Positions 16,561 through 25,869 are shown, numbered from the stretch's first letter. The stretch: 64,000 nucleotides of DNA from Desulfosporosinus fructosivorans (GCF_004766045.1 NZ_SPQQ01000001.1:620001-684000); one strand, 5' to 3'. The notes: a model not told the origin generated them from the letters alone. Numbers and translations are program-made.

Positions 16561-17346
16561 GTGCGAATAAACAATAATATCTCTGCTCTCAACACATTTC
16601 ATGCTCTGGCTATAAATGAGGCTGCAATAGGAAAATCTTTAAGACGGCTTTCCTCAGGACTACGTATTAACCAAGCTGCTGATGATGCTGCAGGTCTCGC
16701 CATCTCGGAAAAAATGCGTGGACAGATTCGTGGCTTAGGACAAGCTACCAGGAACGTTCAGGATGCGATATCCTTGATTCAAACGGCGGAAGGGGCTGCT
16801 GGTTCAATCCATGATATGTTGCAAAGAGGTCGGGAGTTGGCAGTACAGGCTGCCAATGGAACGCTCACTGATCAGGATCGAGGCCAATTGCAGGATGAGT
16901 TGGGCCAAATACTAACCAATATTAATACGACAGCCAATAATTCTGAATATAATACTAAAAAGCTTCTTAACCAAAGTAGCAACGGAATGTCACAGTTTCC
17001 TGGCATCTCTCAGGCGGCGCTAGACCAAATGACGTCTAGGCTACCGGGTTGGCTGAATGATGGTATGCAGGCAATTAATACTCAAATGGGGATTGCATAT
17101 CCTGTTGGAAACCGTCAGATGAACGTTGAGTATTACTATGATGGAGTTGCTACAACGGCGGCTTCCATGGGTACATATGATGGTGGAGTTACTCTAACAC
17201 TGAGAGTTAATACGGCTCAGGTGTTTGATGGATCGGGCAATCTTCGCTCAGAGGGTATCCTAGATACTCTGCTGGCTCATGAAATGGTACATGCTTTTCA
17301 ATTTACCGAGATGCCCTTTAGTAATTTTATTAAAAAATTAATTTAA
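16561..17346 (+). pseudogene. Truncated flagellinolysin-like gene (flagellin fused to a metallopeptidase)
   Basis: Residues 1-140 are a standard flagellin D0/D1 front (MRINNNISALNTFHAL, LRRLSSGLRINQAADDAAGLAISEKMRGQIRG). The protein then changes to a non-flagellin domain that reaches a zinc-peptidase motif, LLAHEMVHAF, with HExxH at residues 240-244. Known flagellinolysins insert such a domain into the flagellin middle and end with the flagellin D1/D0 helices. Here a stop comes 17 residues after HExxH. The third metal ligand and the whole C-terminal polymerisation helix are absent, and no continuation was found in any frame before flaG. GTG 16561 is chosen from its GAGGTG site. No sigma-28 promoter precedes it. 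Probably a broken gene, though a secreted short form is conceivable. Confidence 0.75.
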
Positions 17347-17389
17347 AAAAACTCCCGGAATGGCACGTTCCGTTCCTATTGAGCTTGCG

Positions 17390-17405
17390 CTGTTATTAAT
17401 AACAG
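17390..17405 (+). repeat. Perfect 16-bp palindrome
   Basis: CTGTTATTAATAACAG lies between the truncated flagellin-peptidase and the flaG promoter. It could be a protein-binding site. It has no T-run and a 4-base or smaller loop, so it is not a good terminator. Confidence 0.4.
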
Positions 17406-17468
17406 ATACTCATAGAAACTAAATGATAGAATACCTGGCAAAATAGTCCGAGTTTAGTATTTTACCCC

Positions 17469-17496
17469 TAAAGGTTAGCAGAACTTCTGCCGATAT
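17469..17496 (+). promoter_or_regulatory. Sigma-28 promoter of flaG-fliD-fliS-fliT
   Basis: TAAA (17469-17472), 16 nt, GCCGATAT (17489-17496): a perfect match at all 12 consensus positions. It drives flaG and, with no terminator seen, the following fliD, fliS, fliT and flaG2 down to the terminator at 20853. Confidence 0.85.
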
Positions 17497-17533
17497 CTAT
17501 ACTAGATATAAAAATCAAGTAGAGGTGTGCGAT

Positions 17534-17929
17534 TTGGATATTGGTGCAGTAAAGAATCCCGTAGATTTTGATATTTCTCGCCAGGTGGCTCAGACAAATC
17601 CCCTTACGCAAGCTGTTGATAGTGGGCTAACCGATAAGATGGGGAACGTTGCTGATAAGTCAATAACTGTTCAAACCGACGGAAAAATCGATAAAAGACC
17701 GACAAATCTTCAAGAAGTAACCCAAATGACGGAAGCAATGAATAAATTTGTAAAAGCGATTGATACCAATATACACTTTATGCTCCACGAGGGAACTGAC
17801 CAACTGATAGTTCAAGTGATTGACCAAGACAGTAATAAAGTACTAAAGGAGTTTCCACCTAGTGAATTTCTGGATACTATAGCAGCGATTCGCGATTATG
17901 TCGGGATACTGTTGGATAAAAAAATATAA
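17534..17929 (+). CDS. flaG: FlaG family protein, first copy
   Basis: A 131-residue protein whose C-terminal half is a typical FlaG domain (MTEAMNKFVKAIDTNIHFMLHEGTDQLIVQVIDQDSNKVLKEFPPSEFLD). The front is disordered. FlaG proteins influence filament length and accompany fliD and fliS; the mechanism is unclear. TTG at 17534 is preferred over GTG at 17525 because the GAGGTG ribosome-binding site includes that GTG. A second copy lies at 20416. Confidence 0.85.
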   Translation: MDIGAVKNPVDFDISRQVAQTNPLTQAVDSGLTDKMGNVADKSITVQTDGKIDKRPTNLQEVTQMTEAMNKFVKAIDTNIHFMLHEGTDQLIVQVIDQDSNKVLKEFPPSEFLDTIAAIRDYVGILLDKKI

Positions 17930-17958
17930 CGGTAAAATTTTAAAAGGAGGTTTTAGGT

Positions 17959-19623
17959 ATGTCAGTTAGTTCGGTCGGAGGCACTTATGGCCTGTCTGGT
18001 TCAGGGATGGATATTGACACACTTGTTAAAAATTTAATGGCTGGCCAACAAGCGAAAGCAGATGCTTTACTACAAAAGAAAACGGTACAGGAATGGCAAA
18101 AGACCGCCTACAATACTGTTTATGATGATATCAGTAGCTTTAGAGATTCGGTCTTTAATTATAAGCTCGACGCAACTTTAAGCCCACATAAAGTTACTTC
18201 CAGTAACACGTCGGTAGCTACTGTCACAGCCAATGCTGATGCAGCGGATGTGACTCATTCCTTGGTGGTTGCGCAGCTAGCCAGCGGTGTAAATCTAACG
18301 AGTAGTGATAGCATCAGTTCTACCACGGGAGCAGTTAAGACCTCTCTTGCTACTCATATGGGAATCACAAATTCATTTTCTCTTACCATTGGAGACGGTA
18401 CAACGAGTAAGACTTTAACTGTTAATCCAACCGATAGTATTAATGATGTAGTAAGTGCCATTAATAAAGCTGGCGCCAATGTGAAGGCCAGTTACGATAG
18501 TACGCTGGATCGCTTTTTCCTATCGACGTCTAATATGGGATCTTCTGCGGGGATTGAGATTACCACGTCCAGCACTAATACCACAGGTACTGATGATGGC
18601 AAAGCTTTTGTTGACGGGTTAAAGCTTTTCACTAGTACCCCTAGCACTACTACTAGTACTGACGGTACAAATACGACTAACACCGCGACATATACTAGTG
18701 CAACAGGCAAAGATGCTGTGTTTCAACTCGATGGGGTGGAATTGACTCAGGCCAGCAATACGTTCACTATTTCCGGCGTGAAGTATAATCTGACCGGCGT
18801 TTCGACGGGTGCCAGCATGGATGTTAGTAACAATCCCGTTTGGGGATCGTCGAATACAACCAACCTGAGCGTGTCCTATGATGTCGACGCGGCAGTAGCC
18901 AATGTCCAAACCTTGGTCGACGCCTATAACAAAATTTTGGCAAAGCTTAATGGCCTGGTGGATGAAACCCGTTATAAGGATTATACGCCCCTTACGGATG
19001 CTCAGAAGGAAGCAATGTCGGATTCCGATATTACTGCTTGGGAGACCAAGGCTAAGAGTGGGATGCTCCACAATGATAATACCTTGACAAGCCTGATTAA
19101 CAGTATGAGGAATGCCTTCTCTAACCCTGTGACGGGAATTTCCGCAACCTATGATACTGTTACTGGCAAAAATATAACCTATAATACTGCTTCCTCGATT
19201 GGTATTACCACTGGCAACTATTCCGAGGGTGGAAAGTTAGAACTTGATACCGATAAGTTAAAGGCGGCTCTGGCTAACAATTCTGATGTGCTGAAGGAAC
19301 TGTTCGGCGCTGCAGGGACAACGAAGTCAGATGGAACTGTTGATACCAAAACCCAGGGGATCGTAGGGCGCCTGTATGATACCATTGAGAGTTCCAAAAA
19401 GGAATTAGACCAAATCGCTGGTACAACGGCTAATGCCCAATACGATACAGAGAGCGATTACGCCAAAAGAATTCTCTTAACCAGTAAGCAGATTCTTAGC
19501 GCGGAGGACAGATTCGATGCGATGGAAGCCGCCTACTATACAAAGTATAATGCTATGGAAGTTGCCTTACAGCAATTAAGTTCGCAGAGTAGTTGGCTAG
19601 AGTCGTATGGGACTACTTCGTAG
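17959..19623 (+). CDS. fliD: Filament cap protein FliD (HAP2)
   Basis: A 554-residue cap protein with the N-terminal motif GTYGLSGSGMDIDTLVKNLMAGQQAKADALLQKK, a large Ser/Thr-rich variable middle, and the C-terminal helical end (ILLTSKQILSAEDRFDAMEAAYYTKYNAMEVALQQL). It folds and inserts each new flagellin at the filament tip. An AAAAGGAGG site precedes the ATG. Its chaperones fliS and fliT follow. Confidence 0.95.
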   Translation: MSVSSVGGTYGLSGSGMDIDTLVKNLMAGQQAKADALLQKKTVQEWQKTAYNTVYDDISSFRDSVFNYKLDATLSPHKVTSSNTSVATVTANADAADVTHSLVVAQLASGVNLTSSDSISSTTGAVKTSLATHMGITNSFSLTIGDGTTSKTLTVNPTDSINDVVSAINKAGANVKASYDSTLDRFFLSTSNMGSSAGIEITTSSTNTTGTDDGKAFVDGLKLFTSTPSTTTSTDGTNTTNTATYTSATGKDAVFQLDGVELTQASNTFTISGVKYNLTGVSTGASMDVSNNPVWGSSNTTNLSVSYDVDAAVANVQTLVDAYNKILAKLNGLVDETRYKDYTPLTDAQKEAMSDSDITAWETKAKSGMLHNDNTLTSLINSMRNAFSNPVTGISATYDTVTGKNITYNTASSIGITTGNYSEGGKLELDTDKLKAALANNSDVLKELFGAAGTTKSDGTVDTKTQGIVGRLYDTIESSKKELDQIAGTTANAQYDTESDYAKRILLTSKQILSAEDRFDAMEAAYYTKYNAMEVALQQLSSQSSWLESYGTTS

Positions 19624-19664
19624 CAATGGAGAACACAGCAGATCATATAGGAGGGGTTATTTTG

Positions 19665-20054
19665 GTGAATCAGAAAATGGCGAATGCCTATAAAAATCAG
19701 CAAGTTATGACATCTTCACCTGAACAATTAACTTTGTTGCTCTATAACGGAGCGTTGCGATTTCTGACGGAAAGTATGCTAGCAATGGAACAGGGGGATT
19801 TACAAAAGTCTCACAATGCGAATATACGTGTTCAGAACATCGTGCGTGAATTTGTACTGACGTTGGATATGAGTTATGAACTATCAATAACCTGGGCGCA
19901 ACTTTATGAATATGCGGAGCACTGCCTTATCCAAGGTAATATTAAGAACGATGTGGCACTGCTAAAGCAAGCAAAAGATGTGTTACAGGAATTACGTGAT
20001 GCTTGGGTAGGTGCCATGCAACAAACTCATGTGGCACGAGCAGTCGGCAAGTGA
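19665..20054 (+). CDS. fliS: Flagellin export chaperone FliS
   Basis: A 129-residue four-helix protein with the family signature MANAYKNQQVMTSSPEQLTLLLYNGALRFL. It binds the flagellin C-terminus to stop early polymerisation and hands it to FlhA. GTG 19665 fits the AGGAGGGG site 8 nt upstream; TTG at 19662 is also possible. The stop overlaps the next start (TGATG). Confidence 0.93.
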   Translation: MNQKMANAYKNQQVMTSSPEQLTLLLYNGALRFLTESMLAMEQGDLQKSHNANIRVQNIVREFVLTLDMSYELSITWAQLYEYAEHCLIQGNIKNDVALLKQAKDVLQELRDAWVGAMQQTHVARAVGK

Positions 20055-20389
20055 TGGCGGGCGTTAAGACAGTTCAAGCTTTGTGGCAGGATTATCGATT
20101 TTTGACGAAAGAAATAATGAAGTTTTTGACTAAGCAGGATATGGACATCTTCTATGACTTGCTGAATCAGCGCGAGAAGCTACAGGCCATCATCGACCAA
20201 ACGGTCGATGATGGTTTCAAGGACTCCCCTCTTGGCCAAAGCTTGATTAACGAAATTCAGCGAGATAGCCAAGCGATCACTCAGGGGATGCAGCTTCGAA
20301 TGAGCAGCACCAAGCGTCACCATCAGGTTTCAGAAGCCTACAATGTGGCGAGCACTACAGCCGTCAGTCAAATGAAATGGAAACGTTAA
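20054..20389 (+). CDS. fliT: FliT-like flagellar chaperone
   Basis: A 111-residue helical protein (LWQDYRFLTKEIMKFL, FYDLLNQREKLQAIIDQ) in the position of fliT after fliS. It should act as an export chaperone for FliD. Its ATG overlaps the fliS stop. Sequence is poorly conserved in this family; the call leans on position, length and helical pattern. Confidence 0.75.
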   Translation: MAGVKTVQALWQDYRFLTKEIMKFLTKQDMDIFYDLLNQREKLQAIIDQTVDDGFKDSPLGQSLINEIQRDSQAITQGMQLRMSSTKRHHQVSEAYNVASTTAVSQMKWKR

Positions 20390-20415
20390 TTTGTTTCAAG
20401 TAGGAGGAATATGTG

Positions 20416-20784
20416 ATGATCAATCCTATTCAACCGAACACTCAGTCGACTATGATTCCTGTCGATGCATTTCCAGGGCAAAAGCTGGAACGGTCCCAAG
20501 ATAATCCACTTAAGGTGGTTGACCGGAAGGGTGAAGTTCCCTCTGCGCGTGAAGAAATTCCGCGTGAACAAGTGGAAAAGGCGGCGGAAAAGCTCAATCG
20601 ACTGATGGGAATTATTGATAAACGCTTAGAATTTACGGTTCATGATGAATCGGATGGAGTAATTGTTAAGATTGTAGATCAACAAAGTGGCGACGTAATG
20701 GATGAGATTCCTCCTCAACGGGTTATGGATATTTTAAGCTCCTTTAGTCAAATGGCTGGATTGTTTTTCGACAAGAGAGTCTAA
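20416..20784 (+). CDS. flaG: FlaG family protein, second copy
   Basis: A 122-residue second FlaG protein. A proline-rich front (residues 1-45) is followed by EKLNRLMGIIDKRLEFTVHDESDGVIVKIVDQQSGDVMDEIPPQRVMDIL. It matches the first copy in the KxxD..L.F.V/LHE.TD..IV.V.D..S..V..E.PP pattern. The ATG at 20416 follows TAGGAGGA. Having two FlaG genes bracketing fliD-fliS-fliT suggests separate roles or old duplication. Confidence 0.85.
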   Translation: MINPIQPNTQSTMIPVDAFPGQKLERSQDNPLKVVDRKGEVPSAREEIPREQVEKAAEKLNRLMGIIDKRLEFTVHDESDGVIVKIVDQQSGDVMDEIPPQRVMDILSSFSQMAGLFFDKRV

Positions 20785-20852
20785 CTCATTACAAAGGTGA
20801 GTTGCGTGGGAAGGAAAACGGGACAATCACACTATATAAATAGTCATGAGAA

Positions 20853-20886
20853 AAAACAGGATGCAGACAAGCATCCTGTTTTATTT
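20853..20886 (+). terminator. Terminator of the flaG-fliD-fliS-fliT operon
   Basis: AAAACAGGATGC (20853-20864) pairs with GCATCCTGTTTT (20871-20882), 12 bp with a 6-nt loop, followed by ATTTAT. It isolates the filament genes from the fla/che run. Confidence 0.85.
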
Positions 20887-21169
20887 ATGCCCAAAGGTCC
20901 TATAGGATTTAATGAATAAACTGTATAATTTTTGATAAATAGATGCTATCATTAGACAATAAAATAATAAAATAATATTTATGGAGACGAATTATCAGTT
21001 TTATGAAGGTGATTTCAGAGAGAAATGACGAATGTTAGGGAAATTAAGCTTGGTATTACCTCGATCATTACGCAAATAGTTTTAAAATTTATACAAATAT
21101 TGTCGTTAAATGGTGTATTATAAATAGGTCCTTTAGAGGGAGTATGCAATAAGATAGGGGTGGCAAAGC
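20887..21169 (+). other. AT-rich region upstream of the fla/che run
   Basis: About 280 bases without a gene. This must hold the promoter of the 30 kb fla/che operon. It is very AT-rich around 20930-20990 (ATAATAAAATAATAAAATAATATT), and TATTATAAATAG lies at 21115-21126, but no clean -35/-10 pair or sigma-28 site was found. Confidence 0.45.
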
Positions 21170-23326
21170 ATGAAACAAGATGACGACAATAATATGGGAA
21201 TCGATTTAGGAGAATTTCTAGAATTTTACTTATTGGATTCCTCAGAACAGATTGAAAGGCTTGGAGCAGGACTTTTGCAACTGGAGAAAGAGGGAGGAAA
21301 TATCGGACTGATCAACGATCTATTCCGCTCGGCTCACAGTTTAAAGGGGGCTTCTGGAACAATGGGCTTCACGCCGATTGTGGCGATGACCCATGCTGCG
21401 GAAGACTTGTTGGATCGTTTGCGTCAGGGGAAAATTGATGTCTCTCTTGAAATGATTGACATTCTATTAGCAGTGACGGACCGAGTCAAAGCGATGCTAT
21501 CTCAAGTGGAGCAACGTCAGGAAATCTCTCTAGGATACGAAGACTTAGTTATCTCTTTGAAAGGGTTGATCAATGGAGATAAACCCGTTGTTCTGGATAA
21601 TTCTCAATCTGTCCAGAGCGAAGAGCCAGAGATAGCGCCATTTGTCCAGTTGAACTTTTCACTGACTGAGACCGAATGTGAAAAAGTGAACGATGCTCAT
21701 ATGATGGGACACGGTATCTATCAAGTAGATGTGAAACTTGAGTCTGGTACTCTCATGAAGGCTGTTCGTGCTGTTATGACCACCCAGCGGCTTGAGGGAA
21801 TGGGTTCGGTAGTTAAGGTCCTTCCTAGCCTTGAAGAGTTAGAAGCAGGAGATGCAGAGAGTTTTTCTCTACTATTACTTAGTGATGAACCCGGAGAAGA
21901 GATCCGGAGGGAAGTATTAGAGATTTCAGAGTTGGTAGAGGTGACTCTACACCCATACTTGGCTGAAGGATGGGCTTCTGAGGGAATTACTAAGGGCGGA
22001 ACAGAGGGTGTCGTTGCTCCTTTAATAGAACAACCTGGGATTCCGACAAATGGTAACATCAACGCTGTGACTGAAACTAAGAAGCCAAGTACAGCCACTA
22101 CGACAACGACCACCGAAGTCGCAAGTGGGGAAGGCAATACACAAGTACATACTATTCGCGTAGATACTGTCAGGATGGATAACCTCATTAATTTAGTGGG
22201 AGAAATGGTTATCACCCGGACCCGTTTGGTTCAAATCGGTTTGGATCTGAAGGCTCAATACAGTTCTGATAATATGGTGAATAATTTGAACGAGGCCAAC
22301 GTTTATTTGGGACGTTTGATGAATGACCTGCAAGAGAGTGTTATGCGCTTGCGCATGGTGGCTATCGGGACAGTCTTTAGTCGTTTTCCTCGCTTAGTCC
22401 GTGATCTTGCCAAGAAAACGGGCAAAGAGATAGACCTAGTTCTAAAAGGTGAAGATACAGAACTGGATAAGACGGTCGTTGAAGTTATCGGGGACCCTTT
22501 GATGCACCTGATTCGGAACTCTGTGGATCATGGGATCGAATCTCCAGAAGCGCGCCGGGCCTCAGGTAAAACGGATCTTGGTACGATTACACTGGATGCC
22601 TATCATGAAGGAAATCATATTGCAATTGTGATTTCTGATAATGGGGCAGGGTTGGATCTCGATAAAATTCGAAACATTGCGGTCTCTAAAGGCTTGGTCG
22701 GAGAGAAGGAGGAACTCTCTGAACGCGATATTGCGAATCTTATCTTCTTGCCTGGCTTTAGCACTGCAGACAAGGTGACAGATATTTCTGGTCGGGGTGT
22801 AGGGATGGATGTGGTGAAGAAAGCCTTGAATAATCTTGGCGGAATAGTGGATATCACGACCCGTAAAGGGCAGGGAACCACCTTTACCATTCGCTTGCCG
22901 TTGACGTTGGCTATTATTCAAGCCCTTCTTGTAGAAGTAGGGGAAGAGATTTACGCGGTACCGCTATCATCGGTATTAGAGACCCTTCTCGTCGATCGGG
23001 TCGATATAAAGACTGTCGGTGGGTTGCCCATGGTTCAATTGCGTGGAAACACGTTGCCACTGATTTCCTTACAAGAAAAATTCGGTCTTCCCACTCCAGA
23101 AACTGCTAGCAGTGAGGTTTTTGTTGTGGTTGTAGGCTTAGGAGATAAAGCACTAGGCCTCATAGTGGATGAATTACGTGGACAGCAAGAAGTGGTCATA
23201 AAATCTTTGGGTGAATTTCTCAACAATTTACCTGGAATTGCGGGAGCAACCATTCTTGGGGATGGTAAAGTCACCTTGATTCTCGACATCGGATCCCTAA
23301 TCCAGGACGTCTTAGTCACACGCTAG
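21170..23326 (+). CDS. cheA: Chemotaxis histidine kinase CheA
   Basis: A 718-residue kinase that phosphorylates CheY and CheB under receptor control. Domains in order: Hpt/P1 with the phosphorylated His56 (RSAHSLKGASG); P2 docking region with acidic and Thr-rich linkers; dimerisation helices (VRMDNLINLVGEMVITRTRL); HATPase with the N-box IRNSVDHGIE, DNGAG and GRGVGMDVV; and a C-terminal CheW-like SH3 domain. First gene of the long fla/che run; ATG with a TAGGGGTGG site. Confidence 0.97.
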   Translation: MKQDDDNNMGIDLGEFLEFYLLDSSEQIERLGAGLLQLEKEGGNIGLINDLFRSAHSLKGASGTMGFTPIVAMTHAAEDLLDRLRQGKIDVSLEMIDILLAVTDRVKAMLSQVEQRQEISLGYEDLVISLKGLINGDKPVVLDNSQSVQSEEPEIAPFVQLNFSLTETECEKVNDAHMMGHGIYQVDVKLESGTLMKAVRAVMTTQRLEGMGSVVKVLPSLEELEAGDAESFSLLLLSDEPGEEIRREVLEISELVEVTLHPYLAEGWASEGITKGGTEGVVAPLIEQPGIPTNGNINAVTETKKPSTATTTTTTEVASGEGNTQVHTIRVDTVRMDNLINLVGEMVITRTRLVQIGLDLKAQYSSDNMVNNLNEANVYLGRLMNDLQESVMRLRMVAIGTVFSRFPRLVRDLAKKTGKEIDLVLKGEDTELDKTVVEVIGDPLMHLIRNSVDHGIESPEARRASGKTDLGTITLDAYHEGNHIAIVISDNGAGLDLDKIRNIAVSKGLVGEKEELSERDIANLIFLPGFSTADKVTDISGRGVGMDVVKKALNNLGGIVDITTRKGQGTTFTIRLPLTLAIIQALLVEVGEEIYAVPLSSVLETLLVDRVDIKTVGGLPMVQLRGNTLPLISLQEKFGLPTPETASSEVFVVVVGLGDKALGLIVDELRGQQEVVIKSLGEFLNNLPGIAGATILGDGKVTLILDIGSLIQDVLVTR

Positions 23327-23339
23327 GCGATATTCGATA

Positions 23340-23433
23340 TTCGTGGTTCGAATAAGAATTTCGACTAATAAGATAAAATTTAACTTTAATGTATTCTGAA
23401 ATTTGACATATTTATTCCAGTTCGAACCACGAA
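23340..23433 (+). repeat. CGAACCACGAA repeat, copy 1 (13-bp inverted pair)
   Basis: TTCGTGGTTCGAA (23340-23352) and its exact complement TTCGAACCACGAA (23421-23433) flank 68 AT-rich bases between cheA and cheW. The right arm ends about 12 nt before the cheW ribosome-binding site. Related copies lie before fliM, fliR and the PilZ gene. Confidence 0.75.
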
Positions 23434-23458
23434 CAACGATTAGAGGGGGAGAAAACCA

Positions 23459-23884
23459 ATGGCGGAAGAACAATTAGTAACCTTTAGCTTAGGCGCTGAG
23501 GAATTCGGGGTCGATATCATGCGGGTCCAGGAGATTATCCGTATTCCACCAATAACACGTGTGCCAAAGGCACCGAACTATGTGGAGGGTGTCATTAATC
23601 TACGAGGGAATGTGATCCCGGTGGTTAGTTTGCGCACACGTTTTGGCATGACCCGCGTGGAAGAAACTGACCTCAGCAGAATCATCGTCCTGCAAGTTCA
23701 AACGAAAGTTTTCGGAATCCGAGTTGATGCGGTAACAGAAGTTCTGCGCTTAGACAGTGAAGCTATTGAGCCACCGCCACCCATTTCTTTAGGAATGGAC
23801 TCCCAGTTTATACGCGGAGTGGGGAAAATCGGGGAACGATTACTTATCCTCTTGGAACTCGATCAAATAATGGGCGGAGAGTAA
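23459..23884 (+). CDS. cheW: Chemotaxis coupling protein CheW, first copy
   Basis: A 141-residue protein of two small beta-barrels linking CheA to the receptors. Motifs: VTFSLGAEEFGVDIMRVQEII, TRVPKAPNYVEGVINLRGNVIPVV and the end LLILLELDQIM. A GAGGGGGAG site precedes the ATG. A second CheW lies at 50403. Confidence 0.95.
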   Translation: MAEEQLVTFSLGAEEFGVDIMRVQEIIRIPPITRVPKAPNYVEGVINLRGNVIPVVSLRTRFGMTRVEETDLSRIIVLQVQTKVFGIRVDAVTEVLRLDSEAIEPPPPISLGMDSQFIRGVGKIGERLLILLELDQIMGGE

Positions 23885-23887
23885 GAT

Positions 23888-25039
23888 ATGAGTTTAACGC
23901 CTAAACAGCCAATCGGGGTTCTAATAGTCGATGATTCGCCCTTTATGCGTTTGACCCTTCAAAAGATCCTCAATCAAGACTCTGGTATTAAGGTTTTGGA
24001 CACCGCTCGGGATGGGCGGGAAGGAATTGTAAAGCTGCAAGCTCTTCGGCCTCAGGTCGTGACGATGGATGTTGAGATGCCGGTTATGAACGGGCTTCAG
24101 GCGTTAGAAGAAATTATGCGGTGGCGCCCAACGCCAGTGATCATCTTGAGTGCAGTCACGAAGGAAGGGACTCAAGCAACGTTAAAGGCCCTTGATCTTG
24201 GGGCGTGTGATGTCGTGGCTAAACCGTCCGGAAGCCCTGGAGCGGATCTGCAAGCATTTTCTCGCGATTTAGTGGAAAAAGTCAAAGCCGCGGCTGGGGT
24301 AAATCTTGCTCGCCTTGGGCGGAAGGATTTACCGTTGAGTGCTGCAGTTCAAGCGGTTCCACCACGGGCAGGATCACCTATCGGAGTAGGCGGTGATACT
24401 ACACACCTTGTTCAGCCTCTTGTAAGCCAGGGGAAGACTGGTCGGACTCCTAAGCATGCGGTAGAAATTGTAGCCATTGGTACATCGACAGGAGGACCAT
24501 CTGCTTTACAAGCTGTTCTCCCTACGCTACCTGGGAATTTTCCGGTTCCTGTGCTTGTTGCTCAACATATGCCCCCTGGCTTTACTGGACCGCTCGCTCA
24601 GCGCTTAAACGGACTGTGCCCGTTGAATGTACGGGAAGGGATACATGGTGAAGTATTGAAAGCTGGAACCGTGTACGTAGCGCCTGCTGGTAAGCAGATG
24701 CAGGTGCTACGTAAGTCTGGGCAACTGACGCTGCATATTGGAGATGAGGCACCTATACCCACGCTTTATCATCCATCAGTGGATGTTATGTTGCTTTCCT
24801 TAGCGAAGGCGGTGGGTAAAGGAACCCTCGGAGTGATCATGACTGGGATGGGAAGTGACGGTACGAAGGGCATGAAGGAAATCAAAGCGTTAGAAGGGTT
24901 TGCGATTGCCGAGTCTGAGGAGACCTGTGTGGTCTATGGAATGCCTAGGTCGATAGTGGATGCAGGTCTGGCTGACCGAGTTGTACCACTGGGGGAGATT
25001 GGGACAACGATTGTAGAATGCGTTATGAGGAGGAGATGA
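23888..25039 (+). CDS. cheB: Chemotaxis response regulator and methylesterase CheB
   Basis: Removes methyl groups from receptors and deamidates glutamines, undoing CheR. The 383-residue protein has a receiver domain (VDDSPFMR, phospho-acceptor Asp61 in VTMDVEMP), a linker (about 140-195) and the esterase domain with its catalytic Ser (GTSTGGPSAL), His (AQHMPPGFT) and Asp (MTGMGSDGTKGM). It begins 3 nt after cheW. Confidence 0.96.
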   Translation: MSLTPKQPIGVLIVDDSPFMRLTLQKILNQDSGIKVLDTARDGREGIVKLQALRPQVVTMDVEMPVMNGLQALEEIMRWRPTPVIILSAVTKEGTQATLKALDLGACDVVAKPSGSPGADLQAFSRDLVEKVKAAAGVNLARLGRKDLPLSAAVQAVPPRAGSPIGVGGDTTHLVQPLVSQGKTGRTPKHAVEIVAIGTSTGGPSALQAVLPTLPGNFPVPVLVAQHMPPGFTGPLAQRLNGLCPLNVREGIHGEVLKAGTVYVAPAGKQMQVLRKSGQLTLHIGDEAPIPTLYHPSVDVMLLSLAKAVGKGTLGVIMTGMGSDGTKGMKEIKALEGFAIAESEETCVVYGMPRSIVDAGLADRVVPLGEIGTTIVECVMRRR

Positions 25040-25043
25040 ATCC

Positions 25044-25532
25044 ATGAGTCTTTTTGGAGCGATTGAGATTAGTGCTTCGGGTTTAACCGCCCAGCGTCTA
25101 AGAACAGATCTCATTGCTAACAACATTGCTAATATTAATACAACGCGGACGGGAGAACTAACTGCGGCGGGAAACTCCATACCTTATAGTAGGCAAGTCG
25201 CTACGTTTGTCCCGCGTTCCCCGGAAACCCCATTTGCAAGTGTATTAGGAGGAACTATAGGGAGTAGAAATCTGGGCAATGGAGTGCAGGTGGCTAGGAT
25301 TGATCGCGACGTACAGGAACCTTTTCGCTTAGAGTATAACCCCTCTTCCCCGGATGCAGCGAAAGTGGCCGAACCTGGCTTACCCGTTGGGTACGTTCGT
25401 CAACCGAATGTGAATATTGTGACGGAAATGGTCGATATGATTTCCGCATCTAGAGCGTATGAAGCGAATGTGACTGCCCTCAATGTCAGTAAGCAAATGG
25501 CAACTAGAGCGCTAGAGATTGGAAAGGGGTAA
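25044..25532 (+). CDS. flgC: Proximal rod protein FlgC
   Basis: A 162-residue rod protein with the axial motif FGAIEISASGLTAQRLRTDLIANNIANINTT and the C-terminal helix VDMISASRAYEANVTALNVSKQM. It stacks with FlgB and FliE at the base of the rod. FlgB normally lies directly upstream, but here cheB precedes flgC and flgB is at 49148. Confidence 0.95.
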   Translation: MSLFGAIEISASGLTAQRLRTDLIANNIANINTTRTGELTAAGNSIPYSRQVATFVPRSPETPFASVLGGTIGSRNLGNGVQVARIDRDVQEPFRLEYNPSSPDAAKVAEPGLPVGYVRQPNVNIVTEMVDMISASRAYEANVTALNVSKQMATRALEIGKG

Positions 25533-25539
25533 GTAATAA

Positions 25540-25869
25540 ATGAGTATTTCTCCTATTGCACCAATCATACCACTGTTAAGCCCCCTCACTCCGATAAGTG
25601 CTGAGAATTCGCTGAATATAAGCCTTGATGGCAGCGCCCAAAAAGCGGGTCCGGATTTTTCTAAGTTCTTAACGGATGCATTAGGCCAAGTCAATGCTCT
25701 GCAAAAGAATGCGGATACAGCCAGTCTGCAGTTAGCAACGGGTCAGGTCGATGATCTTTCGTCGGTGATGGTCGCGCTAGAAAAGGCTAGCTTATCGTTA
25801 TCCCTCACTGTGGCAACGCGAGATAAAGTGTTAGATGCCTATAATCAGATCATGCGGATGCAAATATAA
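25540..25869 (+). CDS. fliE: Hook-basal body protein FliE
   Basis: A 109-residue protein that joins the MS ring to the rod. The C-terminal two thirds match the family (PDFSKFLTDALGQVNALQKNADTASLQLATGQVDDLSSVMVALEKASLSL, then VLDAYNQIMRMQI). It sits between flgC and fliF as in most Firmicutes. Confidence 0.93.
   Translation: MSISPIAPIIPLLSPLTPISAENSLNISLDGSAQKAGPDFSKFLTDALGQVNALQKNADTASLQLATGQVDDLSSVMVALEKASLSLSLTVATRDKVLDAYNQIMRMQI

Noticed and set aside
17347..17520. Frameshifted continuation of the flagellin-peptidase
   Set aside because: None of the three frames shows the missing metal ligand or flagellin C-terminal helices, so a simple frameshift does not explain the truncation.
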